From Dastarcus helophoroides (Eukaryota; Arthropoda; Insecta; Coleoptera; Bothrideridae): DNA of 64,000 nt. Below are positions 34,073-45,489 of the stretch, one piece after another; the stretch's first letter is position 1, and every line of letters begins with the position of its first letter. The stretch covers positions 8,626,587 through 8,690,586 of the forward strand of contig CM053326.1 in assembly GCA_028583605.1 (NCBI GenBank), given 5' to 3'. The translations under genes and the position numbers were made by a program. Below the pieces are notes generated by a model, which had not been told where the DNA came from, did no database searches, and was given only the letters and a program-made list of their open reading frames with translations.

Positions 34073-34517
34073 CCGTTCTACCAAAATCATGCTGCTAACG
34101 CAAATTAACTGATGGTGATAAGTGATGGTAGTGCTAAAAATAATAAGTCTGCTCTCTATCAAAAGTCGCTCAACACACGAAAAGAAATTTTTACTTCAAG
34201 AAAAACAATATAATCCACCTGTATTACTTAAAATATGCTTTTTAACATAGGTACCCAGTGTGAATTCTAAGCCTTTAATTTATTACCTAGTTATTATTAT
34301 TATTATTTTCTTGTTCACAAGATATGTCCTTGGTATAATCTTCCATTTCAGTACCAGTATACAAAGGATATGGACGACGCGGTGCTTTTGTTTCCTACAG
34401 ATAATTTTACACGTTTTTCTCATTTAGTGCTTTTCTTACAGTAGCACATGTTTTTAATAGGACAATTTTCTGCATTTCTATATAGATATAAGGGTTTATG
34501 CCATGCTCTTTTAAATT
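34073..34517. other. Gap, nothing recognised
   Basis: AT-rich sequence with a short TTA run at 34290. Confidence 0.45.
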
Positions 34518-35069
34518 TCAAATAAGTGAATGGGATATTTTACCACTAGCGCCAATAATGAAGGACATTATAATAACTCTTTCTTGATCCCACATTTCTT
34601 TTATTTCTCTTGACAGTGGTAGGTACTTATTTATCTTGTCTGTATATTTTCTTTGGATGTTAGAAGATAGCGGTACCGAAAAGTCCACTAGATATGTTCT
34701 TCTTGTTTGTTTTACTGTGAGTACTAAGTCTGGTGTATTGTTATGTATTGTGACATCTGTGATTATATCTCTATTACAATATAGTTTAAATTCATCTTCG
34801 TCTATTACTGTATCAGGATTGTATTTGTAATACATTACCTTTTGATGTTCTTGTTTGAATTTTCTTAGAATTGCTTGGTGTACTGTTTTTCCTACATTGT
34901 TGTGTCTCTGCGTGCAGTCCCTTGGCGCCACTGTTCGACATCCACTTATGATATGGTCGATGGTTTCATTTTGACTTCCACACATTCTGCAGTTGGTGTT
35001 TACTACTGGTTGTTTCATTATTTGCTGTTTTTGCTGTGGCGATGACTTGATCTTGAATGACAGTGGCAA
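34518..35069 (-). pseudogene. C-terminal zinc knuckle and restriction-like endonuclease of an R2/R4-type LINE
   Basis: A 183-codon open stretch on the minus strand holds CRMCGSQNETIDHIISGC, a CCHC knuckle (C-x2-C-x8-H-x4-C). Then come QRHNNVGK, and TPDLVLTVKQTRRTYLVDFS with a PD...D core and nearby Lys, as in the restriction-like endonuclease domain of R2, R4 and NeSL-type LINEs. This domain nicks target DNA to prime reverse transcription. It ends with INKYLPLSREIKEMW and FIIGASG. This part is open, but the rest of the polyprotein is shifted and interrupted by stops. Confidence 0.82.
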
Positions 35070-37497
35070 ATCCCTCTGTTTCTGGGAACAGGTATCCTCT
35101 GGTTAATCATTCTTGGGATGCTTTTTCGTCTATGTGCTCTGCTTTAAGACTCGTTGGGTATCTACCGTGTAGTTCCTTGCTGAGCCATCTTTCGATTTTG
35201 TTGTTGAGTTCAGCCGGTGGGTTTAGTTCTGTGGATAGCTTAAGCGGGGTGATATTTCTATCGAGCGAGACTATGCATCTGTATATATTGTTTTGTATTG
35301 TTTTTTCATGAAAGTATGTTCCTAAGTTTGCAATCTGTTTGTCATGAAGTATAGTAATGCCAATTACTTCACGGCCTCCTTATGTGCGTGGTAGATGAAA
35401 TCTTTCAATTGAGCTTTTGAGGTGATGGAACCGGTATTTTGTACTTAATGTACGTATGCTTCTATTTAGGTCTTCGGACTTCTAACTCTGTTTTTGTCGA
35501 TGTAGGTATTCCAAAACTGTATGTCAGTATAAGTATTACGAATGTGTTGATTGCATTCATCATATTTTGGGAGTATAGTTTTGTCTTCATTAGTAGTTTT
35601 AACCTTATTTTAAACTTGATGGTCAGTAATTTTTTGTACCGTTTGCAATCAATTTCTCTGGCTTTTTCGTACCCTAAGTATTTATATAACTCTTATTCTT
35701 TCATTCCTTGTTCTGTATCACAACTCTCATATCTTATCCATTTTACTTTTTTCTATGTATTTATTCGACACTTGTCTAATCCAAACTGCATTTTTGTGTC
35801 ATCGCTGGAGGTAGCAAGAATATTTATTACTTCTTGTAAGTCTTTTTTTGTTTCAGCAAATCATTTAATATCGTCCATATAAAGTAAGTGGCTTGTGTTT
35901 GGATCTTATAGAAGTCCTACGCCTTTCTTTTTTCCGTTAATGAAATTGGAAAGCGGATTTAGTGCGATGCAGAACCACAAAGCGCTAAGCGCGCCTCCTT
36001 GAAAGATTCCTGACCGAATGTTTACGCTTCCTATGTTTCTTTGCGTTGTCCCGATAGTAAGAGTAGTTTTCCATTTTTTCATTGCTTTTTCCATAGTAGC
36101 TATGATATGTGGATCAATTTTATAAATACGTAATATTTCTATCAGCCATGAGTGTGGAACGCTATCAAATGCTTTTTTATAATCAATGTAGGCTGAGTGG
36201 AAACGTTTTTTGATTCTTTTTATTCTTTCTGTCACAACTGCGTCTATTATGAGTTAATCCTTAGAGCCTTTTGTAGCTTTTCTGCATCCTTTTTGTTCCC
36301 ATGTAAGTATGTCCTTATTTTCTAAGCGGTGATGGATTATTTTTTCATAATGGAGTTAAATACTTTATATATTGTGGGAAGACAAGTAATCGGTCAATAT
36401 TTACTGGAGTCTCTACTTGCTAGTATAGTTTTGGAGAGTAAATATGTGATGCCTTCAGTCATGAACTCAGGTATATCTTCATTATTTGTAAGTATCTTTG
36501 TAAGGGGCGCAGAAATTTTTTGGTGCGTGCTGTTGAATTTCTTCCACCAATACTTGTGTATTTTGTCTTGTCCGGGTGCCTTCCAATTTTGTGTTTTTTA
36601 ATACCATTTTCTACTTCTTCTATAGTGATTTTATTATTGTTCATTTCAGTTTTGTTGTGAGTATGTCTCTTCCCCCTTTTAATCCATGGGGCTCTTTTTT
36701 CATGTTGTTTCTCTTCTGACCAGATAGTCTCTCAGTATCCTTTTGCCCTTTCTAATTCTGGGTTTTCTTTCTGCTCGTATTGTTGTTGTGTAAGCTACCT
36801 ATAAAATTGTTTCTGGTTTGTGCTGAAATTGTAATTATTTTGCTTTCGTTGATGATTATTCTTGTACATTTTTAATCGTTTTACAGTCGCTGCAAGAGAT
36901 AGTTTTAGATGGTCCAGTATCTCGGCTGAATTTATACTTTTTGTGTTTGTATATTTTTCTATAATTTTCTTTGATTTTCTGTGGGTTTTTCTACTTGCTG
37001 TTTGCTTTTGTGCTTGTGTTACTTGACCTATTTCTCTACGTAGTTCTTTTATTTTTCGATCGAGTCTTTCTTCCCTTGGTGGTTTCCGGTTCTTGCGCTT
37101 TGTTTTTCTGGTCTGTAAGATATCTACGTTTTGTTTATGCATTTTAATTGCCATTACTGCTCTAATATAAACTAGAGTGTGGATATCTACTAGATTGATT
37201 TGAAATTTTTGGCTAAGCAACCTGTTTATTATATTAATTATATCGTGTGTTTATTCGTTTTAAGTTTTGGAATTTTTGGTCTCATATTAGTCTTATGTCT
37301 GCGTATTCACAAAATGTTTCTTCATAGCAGTTACACGTGTCCTCTTCCAGTCCTGTTTCTCTTTCTTGATGGTCTTGTTGTTGTTGTTCCCTTTGTTCAT
37401 TATCTGTATTTTCATTTTCTTCGTTTTCTTCAGGAATATTGTTTTCTGTAATCTCCAATCCTAATTCTATTGCTACTTGATGTCTGACTTCGTCCAT
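35070..37497 (-). pseudogene. R2/R4-type LINE reverse transcriptase and N-terminus, frameshifted
   Basis: In 5' to 3' order on the minus strand: an acidic Gln/Glu-rich start (37497-37282), a basic coiled stretch (37220-36795, KIKELRREIGQVTQAQKQT), ITIEEVENGIKKHK (about 36640), PEFMTEGITYLLSK and PITCLPTIYKV (about 36470-36380), AYIDYKKAFDSVPHSWL (RT block with first Asp, about 36190), GIFQGGALSALWFC (about 36010) and LYMDDIK (about 35880, catalytic YMDD). The thumb region follows (YKYLGY). Stops and shifts break it repeatedly. Together with 34518-35069 it forms one element of about 3 kb. Confidence 0.8.
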
Positions 37498-39129
37498 TTC
37501 ATTATTATCATTATTATTATTGTGGTTTATTCTCAGCTGTGGCTGGTCTATCCACTTCAGCTTGCGGGTTTGTTAACCAAGCAAACTAAAGATCTATTGT
37601 TTGTTCTTTAGATAGGCAGATTCAGGAATTTACGAACAATGGTGCAAGTTTTCAATATGACGGCTTTCTGTACATTTATGTGTATTGTTTTTGAGACATC
37701 TGTTATTATTATTATTAAATAACAGTTCATAGTTGATAGTGAATGAACAAATATATTCAGCAACGACGATAAAACATACATTGGAACAATTTAAAAAATT
37801 TGCATTTTTAATAATTTTCCAAAAAGTCTGCGGTCGTTTATTAAGCATCTTCCAACTATGGATAAAAAAATATTATTTAGCATTCTTGGTATTTTGCACT
37901 GAAAGACTTCAAGAGGAAATGTTCAAGTACTATTTTTGTTTTAGGTTGATGCTTACAAATATTGGTTTTTGTGTTTTATTAATATATTGATGAAAATGAT
38001 GAAATTTTGGCATTTAAAAGCCATTGGCAGGTTCAATTTTTATATAATTTGTTTGAATTTGGTGGGTTGGACATCAAGATTTTCAGTAGTGGTCACTAAT
38101 ACGTAATAATAATTTTATGTTTTTAGAGACCGCATATCATTTAAATGCAAATCTTTCTATATTTTAGCCGCAACTAATTCTCTATGACACCACTAGCTGA
38201 AATTCTCGAAGAATATCCTGACAAAACACAAATTGTCCCTGCTTCGGTGGGCTTTTGTCGGACACGGTGCATATGAAAATTTTATTAGTTTCTACACTGC
38301 ACAATCGAAAGAAAGCGGATGCCTCTTAATATAAAATCTCTTTTTTTATGCAAATATCTGGCATATATTTAAAATTTTATTCGAACCATAAAACTTCCGT
38401 ATAAGCATATCTGGTGCTGTGCCATGTTTACGGTTCGACATAAAATCCAATTAAACATTGTTTCGGTGGCACACAAATGACCACCCAGATAACACACAGC
38501 ACGCTGTCCCAGAAAACAGCAGCGATTAAAGCGACAAGCAGGATGGAGCTTGTCCTGCAAGGCAAAAATGATACATTCTCATTAACTGATTAAAATCAGG
38601 ATATCCGTGAACAGTCGTTTATTGTTAAACGTCGGGCACCTTTCAACTGTATTCGCACAACAGAACGTGGGCTCGCTTAAATTTGTATGCAAATTTCGAA
38701 CATTTCGCCGAGGAAAACGGGACGGTGTTTAAGGTTTTGAAACCGAGTTAAAATGTTTTTCGTTTACTTTGGATACACTTCGCGGGACCTAATGCAGCAA
38801 TATTCCCAAATTCGTTGTGTAGATACTAATAAGAAAATCCCCTTCTTGTTTTTTACTGTGCGTTTGAATATTACATAAAAACAACTTCTCTTTTAAAAGG
38901 AATAAAAGTAATTGGACCATCAGGATTATTTACCCGAGGGAAGAGAAAATGCAGCAGGTGCCAGACTTTTCGGAATATTTTTACACCCAGCTTTAGATTT
39001 TACCATATCCTCGGAACAAAATAGCTCACACACGATCCAGTATTTCACCATTTTATCATTTCGGTTCATTTGAGTGCAAATGTCTATACTAAACAATAAA
39101 AGTGAATTTGGTGTAGGTTCCTATTCAAT

Positions 39130-39132
<3 letters not shown>
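37498..39132. other. Gap without recognised genes
   Basis: Short TTA runs lie at 37501-37530 and 37690. A 63-codon minus-strand frame at 38369-38560 has no known domain. Confidence 0.45.

Positions 39133-39173
<41 letters not shown>
39133..39173. repeat. (AT)n microsatellite
   Basis: About 20 uninterrupted AT units. Confidence 0.97.
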
Positions 39174-39175
<2 letters not shown>

Positions 39176-40198
39176 GTGGATGGTTTGTCTAAAAACTTCC
39201 ATAGTAGTATTTCCTATGGGTGGAAAAGTAGCTTGCGAAAATTAATTACAAAAACGCGCAACGTGCTATACCTCTTACGTGGAGTGTGACTAACCAAAAG
39301 CATGTTATTCGTATAACATTTCTCAGTAAGTTTTAGCTTTACAAGAAACTCAAATAACCTTTTTTGTAGCATATTTTATGCTCTCCAACTAAACATTTTT
39401 TCGCTGAACTAAAACTGTAGGAGTAATCAGCAAAAAATAACAAAATTTGCACCCTTAAATTAATGTGACGCAGGATCTTTGCGTAGAACTTTCTGCACTT
39501 AAACTTTTCAATCACTCCTCGACTTCCTTTAAATGGCGCTCCTACACTGTTAGATATTTTTCATAAAAATGGTTCATCGCGACTGATGTCCAGTATATTC
39601 AACTATCTGGTATAAAAAAAATTCATTTGCCACGCAGAACTGCACATCCTTTATGCTTATTTGGATGCACAGTCTGTAAAATCTAATCAATTTCCTAGCT
39701 AAAAAGAAACACAGACAGGCTTTAATTCTATTTGATCTCGATTATTTGTTACACGAAATTTAAATCGAATAGATGCTTTAACCAAGGTTATAGGCTGCAT
39801 CAGACAATTTCTTTAAAATGAGAAATTTCAGAAATTTGCGAATACTTGAACTGAACTGAACTGAACAGAATATTTTCAAGATAGAGGCCTTATACTTATA
39901 CTAGAAGCATATTTGTATAAAACTTTTTAAGTTATATTTCAAATTTTGTGTAATATTCTCGATATATGCATGTTGTTCTTTTGAATATTCTTAAATACAT
40001 AAAAAATTATACTTAATCCTGGAAAATATTTATCAATTTTCTTTGTACAAAAAGCACTTCTTACTTCTGTGGGTTTCCATTGTAGAAAAAGTCTTGATTT
40101 ATCAAATTTTACTTGACATTTCCTAAATATTATTCAAAGGTACCTAACAAAAAAGTTTAAATTGATTCGTCATTTTGTTTAATTAAATCGGTAAGATT
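39174..40198. other. Gap without recognised genes
   Basis: Nothing recognised; CTGAA tandem triplet at 39850. Confidence 0.45.
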
Positions 40199-40201
40199 AA
40201 C

Positions 40202-41542
40202 AACAGTACAAGCCCAGAATCTGCGTCGAATCAACAAAAAAATAGTAGTAAAGCCACCTTGTTTATGCCATTTCCACATGTTGTAGCACTGCATTGAGTG
40301 TAAGAACAGTACAGGTCCTGGATTTGTACTGTTCTTATTCTCAATATATGGCAGCTTGGTACGATTATGATCAAGCTCAGCCGTTTTAGTGGAATTTCAT
40401 GCTGAAAAAAAAATTAATTAGAAGATGTGATCCTACATATTGTAACGCAATGTAAATAGTTAGAATAATTAAGTAAATAAAAAAAAGTTTCTAGAAGTGA
40501 TAAGGGGAAAGCGGCCACGATAACAAAACAAATGGCAGATAAGCGTTCCATAAATTTTGGCAAACGATAAGCCTTATCCGCCGAAAATTCTAGAAGCCGG
40601 GGGCCAAAACTATAAAAGGCGCTCAGCTTTCCCTCAAGTCATTCAGTTAGAATCAGTGTAATTAGTGAGTTAGTAGAAGTCAATAATAAGTGAGTTAATT
40701 GTCAATTGTGGTGATCCAAGTTGAGTTCAGTAATAAAGTGGGTATAATCCATCACGTGTAATCAGTTCGAACCGATAAAGCTCGTAACAATATCTTTCAA
40801 ATGGATATGAGACAGTGACTAAAATTGCCAGAAAAAAAAAACATTTTCTATAATTATCACTTCATATAGACCCATCTACTTGATTTTAAAAGCTGTGACC
40901 TCCGAACTAAAAAAAACCTGTATAATAGTAGCAAATAATATAAATAAAAGTTTTACGATTTCGAAATGCATACAGCTTGTGTACGGTGCCTTATTTCCAA
41001 GCTGTGTTAAATGCTTAGATTTTAATGATTAATTTTTATACTTTAAAATTGCTAAAAAATCAAAATCCATATACTTCTACCATTAAAGCCTGTTTTGAAC
41101 CAATGCCAATTAATAAGAAGAAATTGAATGATATAAAACATATTATAATGAAATACATAGAGAGAGAATAGGAAGATATAAGATAATATCCTGGAGAACC
41201 ACGAGTTTTGGAGAATGATGATAATTCTGGTACCTAAATCTAATTACTTTTGTTCAATAAAATATGCTTTACCGTCGTATTTTTATTTTTTTTATGCAAT
41301 TTTTGTGCAAAATTCTAATAATTACCAATATTGAGGTAAATAACAGTACAAGTCCAGAATTTTTTTTGTGGATATTAAAAAAGCGCATGAACTAATAAAT
41401 TTAAATTTTTCTTTAAAGGGTGCCTCAAGGAATATACTAAAACTTGTTTGTACATACCAAACCTATAAAAAGCATAACAAACGAAATAAACATATTTTTT
41501 TTTATTTTTCCAACACTCAAACATTTGGACTTGTACCGTTCT
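40202..41542. mobile_element. Possible DNA element with AACAGTACAAGYCCAGAAT ends, split by a solo LTR
   Basis: AACAGTACAAGCCCAGAATC at 40202 and the inverted TTTGGACTTGTACCGTTCT at 41524-41542 could be the outer ends. Additional copies lie at 41342 (AACAGTACAAGTCCAGAAT) and in a 13-bp hairpin TAAGAACAGTACA / TGTACTGTTCTTA (40301-40337). These could equally be two small MITEs (40202-40337 and 41342-41542). The Gypsy solo LTR lies between them. No transposase was seen. Confidence 0.5.
40441..40789 (+). mobile_element. Solo LTR of the Gypsy-type family
   Basis: It runs TGTAACGCAATG to CGTAACA with ATAT on both sides (40437-40440 and 40790-40793). It contains a TATA box TATAAAAG (40611) and AATAAA (40732), the expected U3 promoter and polyadenylation signals. 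It is the cleanest LTR copy in the window. Confidence 0.94.
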
Positions 41543-42856
41543 TTATCTCACCAATTCGATTAGTTTCATATTTTTGACATAAAATTGAAAACAAAATAAA
41601 AATGTCATATCTTTGCCAATTGTGTAGAACGTCTATAATAATATATGAGTACAATATTTATGCCTTAAACTTGAAATAAGGCGAAATTTAGAAAGAAAAA
41701 AAAAACTGTTTACATTCGCAATAAGTTACCTTATTATTTATTTCAGCCATAATTCCCTTATCTTTTTAAATTTTTGCAGAATTCCTAAATTTCAGTTAAA
41801 AATCGTCTGTAAACATAATGATAAATGGCCCCCCTCCTAATTCATCCCTTTATGTATTTTTTATTTTACCGAGAATCCAGTGGCAAATATAAAATGCAGC
41901 ATCATCAAAAAAGACCTCCGGTTTTAATTTAGCCGAGGCCGGAAGTTAATTAGGACCAGAGATAAACGACGTTAGAAGGGGGAACGCTCACCTTGGTTTA
42001 AAGCAGTTGGTATCAAAATATTCTCATTGTTGGAGTTCGTTTTCTACAGTTCTTAACATTTTTGTTAATACTGAATAGCTATCGGTGTAACATTTAAACT
42101 GGCGCTCCTTTTTCGTTAAAATATTACTTTTGTTTTCTGTAAAAATGTGGTCCGCATGAATAAAATGGAGGGTCTATTTCTTTTGAAATGATACCTTCGA
42201 TACCACTGAAAAAATATCTACTATGGAAACCTTAACTTCAAACTAATATTCTAGTTTAAAATTTAACATAATAAAAATAAGGATAAAAATTTGTTACAAG
42301 TGCGAACAAGAATTATCCCCAATGATGGCTGCGAAGATGTGATGTCCAGATTGTTTTTTTTTAGTAGTTAGAGGCTCATACGCTATCCAAAGCATATTTT
42401 TTGTGACGACTTTAAAGTAAGAACAACAAAAAAATGTTTGACGGGACTTGCCTTATATGTAAACAGCACGGTGAAAATCACTAATGGAACCCCCTTCTCT
42501 TGTATTAAAGTTTCGTATGCCGTGTACATTAATGTAAAACCAGTACTGTTAGAAAACAGATATCTAGACACAATCACTTCATCAAAAGGCAAACCAAACT
42601 AATTAAAATATTTATGTTTTATGGCTCTCTATTTTGGTGTTCACGAAATTTCCTCTCACTTATCACGTATGTAATAACATCTGCTTTCTGTATATCTGTA
42701 CATCAAAATCATCGAAGGAACTACCAATAACCAATTCTTTGTATTCTGAGAGAAAAATGTCAATACAATTATGTTGATTTTTCAACCCTTTTCAAATAAT
42801 GAAGTAGTGCAAAAAATTTCCTTTGCATCCAAAGTTTTAACAAAGTTTTATATATA
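41543..42856. other. Gap without recognised genes
   Basis: Nothing recognised beyond chance frames. Confidence 0.45.
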
Positions 42857-44921
42857 GTCCAGTCATTTTAGATGTTTTAGACCTCAATCTGAAGAAAAAT
42901 TCCTAGTGAGCTGAATTTTTGTATACGCCTTTATTACGACATTTTAATGAATATGTAAAAAATCGACATTCACATCGTGCCGGCTAAAAAAAGTTAAAAA
43001 GTCACGAAAATCAGTTTTTCTCGAATATCTTGCGACCTATTGCCCGGAAGTCAATAGATGTCATGAATGAAATTGTTCATCGTGCAATTATCTACAAAAA
43101 ATCCTTCTTGCATTTTTCTGTAAGATTAACCGTTTTTGCAGTAGAACGCTGAGAAAGCGACATGAATGCATTTACATACGGTATTGTATACCGTACACCA
43201 AGGCGTAAGTGCTTTTTATTCATAGTATATTAAATATATTAAATAAATATATTTAATAATCGTTTAAGCATATTATTTTAAGTATATAAATGTTTTTAAG
43301 TATATTACAAACTTTTGTGGAAAATTTACTAATATTATAGAGGTTTTGGAACTTGGTAAAATCTACTATATATTATACAAACGACCTCCACTAGCAGATG
43401 TTTCGTATTTTATTGTTCCGAGTCCCGTCCAAAATTTTGATATTTGATCAATTTTTAAAATTTGGATATTTTCTCCTGCCTATTGTTTTATAATGCTCTT
43501 TCAGAAGTTCGAAGAAGTTAGTATTGCTACAAGACAATCACGTGATGATGCTGACGTCTTAATAGTTGAAACAGCGATTGAAAAATCAATGAATAGTACT
43601 ACAATTATCGTTGGCAAAGACATAGATCTGTTGGTACTTCTCACAGCACGCACACAAAAACTTGATCAACCCACAACATCCTTTTTTTTAAGAAACCAGG
43701 AAAAAAACAATGTTAAAACAAAAATTTACTTGACTGCTAGCCTCAACAAGTATCCACATTGTAAGAAAAACATTCTGTTTCTACATGACATGACCGGATG
43801 TAATACAACTTCAACACTGTTTGGAAAAGGAAAAATTAAAGTCATGAAGATGTTTGAAAAAAGACCCGATTTAAACCATTTTGCAGAAATATTCCAACAA
43901 AAAAACTGCGCTCGAGATGTTATTGTCGATGCTGGAATACATTTTCTACTAGCAATGTACAGTGCTCCAAAATCAGAAAATTCGGTAGATAATTACAGAT
44001 ATTGTAGCTTTGCTAAACTAACAAGACAAAGCGCAGCTGTGAAATTTTCATTGTTGCCACCAACTTCTTCAGCAGCTCAAGAGCATATTTATCGAGTGTA
44101 TTATCAAATACAAACCTGGCTAGGAAGAGACATTGATCCAGAACAGTGGGGTTGGGAGTTAAAAAATAACATGCTGCAGCCAATAACAACTTCATTACCA
44201 CCAGCACCCGATCATTTACTAAACACAATCTTTTGTAAGTGTACAAAAGGTTGTGGTGGCAAATGTGGATGCAAAAAAATTGGATTGAAATGCTCTAAAA
44301 TTTGTGGAGATTACCGTGGCCAGTCATGCTTAAACGCGGAATCAACTAACGATGAAAATGATGAAGATGTCGATTTAAGCATACGAATAAATCCACTCGA
44401 TGTTTTGTTAGTAACTTTTAGTGTTAGAGAAACTGAGGATATCAAGAATGAATGAATAGAAAAAAATTACAGAAAAGTTCATTTTTATTTGTATTTTTCA
44501 GTTTTTAAATAAAAATGTTTTCACTTTTAAATAAAAAAAACCTCATTATATATCATGGATTATGCCCAGGAAGGAAACCTTAGGGATAGTGCGGAAACGA
44601 GTGCATAATCATAATGTAGTCGCTTTCTCAGCGCTCTACTCCAAAAACGGTTGATCTTACAGAAAAATACAGATAACCTTTTTTGTAGATAATTGCACGA
44701 TGAACAATTCTTATAATAACCTCTATTGACCTCCGGGCAATAGGTCGCGAGATATTTGCGGAAAACTGATTTTCGTGACCTTTTGACCTTTATAATTTTT
44801 TTAGCCGGCACGATCTCAATGTCGATTTTTCACATATTCGTTAAAATGGCAAATTAAAGGTGTATACAAAAATTCAGCTCACTAGGAATTTTTCCGCAGA
44901 TGAAACATAAAATGACTGGAC
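42857..44921 (+). mobile_element. Element with about 300-bp terminal inverted repeats around a PIN/CXC gene fragment
   Basis: Left arm 42857-43161 and right arm 44619-44921 are reverse complements, starting GTCCAGTCATTTTA. Shared inner blocks include ATTCCTAGTGAGCTGAATTT, CGTGCCGGCTAAAAAAA, CGACCTATTGCCCGGA, TTGTTCATCGTGCAATTATC and CGCTGAGAAAGCGAC. The arms enclose one plus-strand open frame. No target duplication is obvious. Superfamily is not assigned. Confidence 0.85.
43493..44455 (+). CDS. PIN/FEN1-like nuclease C-terminal half with CXC domain, probably truncated mobile-element protein
   Basis: This is a 320-residue uninterrupted frame. The N-terminal half has clustered acidic residues in SRDDADVLIVETA (about 16-28) and IVGKDIDLLVLL (about 39-50), then FLHDMTGCNTTSTLFGKGK (about 96-114). 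The last resembles the GCD turn of FEN1/XPG-type nucleases, here with Asn instead of Asp. Near residues 240-285 is a Cys-rich CXC (tesmin/TSO1-type) block: CKCTKGC, KCGCKK, GLKCSKIC, GQSCLN. CXC blocks bind DNA. I recall multi-copy insect proteins with this order that are much longer; here the N-terminal part is absent and the frame starts just inside the left inverted repeat. Function is not established. Confidence 0.75.
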   Translation: MLFQKFEEVSIATRQSRDDADVLIVETAIEKSMNSTTIIVGKDIDLLVLLTARTQKLDQPTTSFFLRNQEKNNVKTKIYLTASLNKYPHCKKNILFLHDMTGCNTTSTLFGKGKIKVMKMFEKRPDLNHFAEIFQQKNCARDVIVDAGIHFLLAMYSAPKSENSVDNYRYCSFAKLTRQSAAVKFSLLPPTSSAAQEHIYRVYYQIQTWLGRDIDPEQWGWELKNNMLQPITTSLPPAPDHLLNTIFCKCTKGCGGKCGCKKIGLKCSKICGDYRGQSCLNAESTNDENDEDVDLSIRINPLDVLLVTFSVRETEDIKNE

Positions 44922-45489
44922 AAATAGGGCTGTAAATAAAATAGTAAGTAGTTTGGGTTAGCAAGGTAAATGATCGAAACAATTCCCTTCCATTTGTAAA
45001 AGGGCGGATATTCTTCTACATCAATAATGTTGCACAGCTTTTTGCATTTTGTTCGCTAAAATGTTCTCTAATGCTTCTGAAATTTTATAAACAATGGATC
45101 CAAATGCGTTTTACTATGAAATAATAACTGAGATACAGAATCTCAATGTTGTATATCATATACTTTTCGCGTAAAAATGCCGTGCGATTCGCAAGTAAAA
45201 ATGGTTGCGCAAGTGTATCCATTTATGTTTCCATTTTACTATGAATATTATTGCAAGCGTACATCCCTAGTACGTTACTAATAGGTATAATGGTGTTTTT
45301 CAAAGTTTTGTTTTAACAATTTAAATACGATGCATATATTTGAAAGTCATATTTTGGAAGGTTTTTTTAGGCCGTTACGTGAATAACTATTAAGTTGGTA
45401 ATATGAAAGAGCATTGACGCTTGTAAACCCATAATGCAATTTTAAAATTAAAAATTGACCAGTTCCTAGTTTTTTATCAAAAGTTACCG
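44922..45489. other. Gap without recognised genes
   Basis: Nothing recognised; the inverted arms of the next element may begin here (45290 onward) at low identity. Confidence 0.4.

Noticed and set aside
35439..35882. 147-codon plus-strand frame
   Set aside because: It is antisense to the decayed LINE reverse transcriptase, whose motifs are clear on the minus strand.
37740..38560. Searched for a host exon in the slightly GC-richer stretch
   Set aside because: No splice-bounded frame with a recognisable protein motif was seen.
44560..44811. 83-codon minus-strand frame
   Set aside because: It lies within the right terminal inverted repeat of the PIN/CXC element, and part of its sequence is therefore duplicated in the left arm; no domain.
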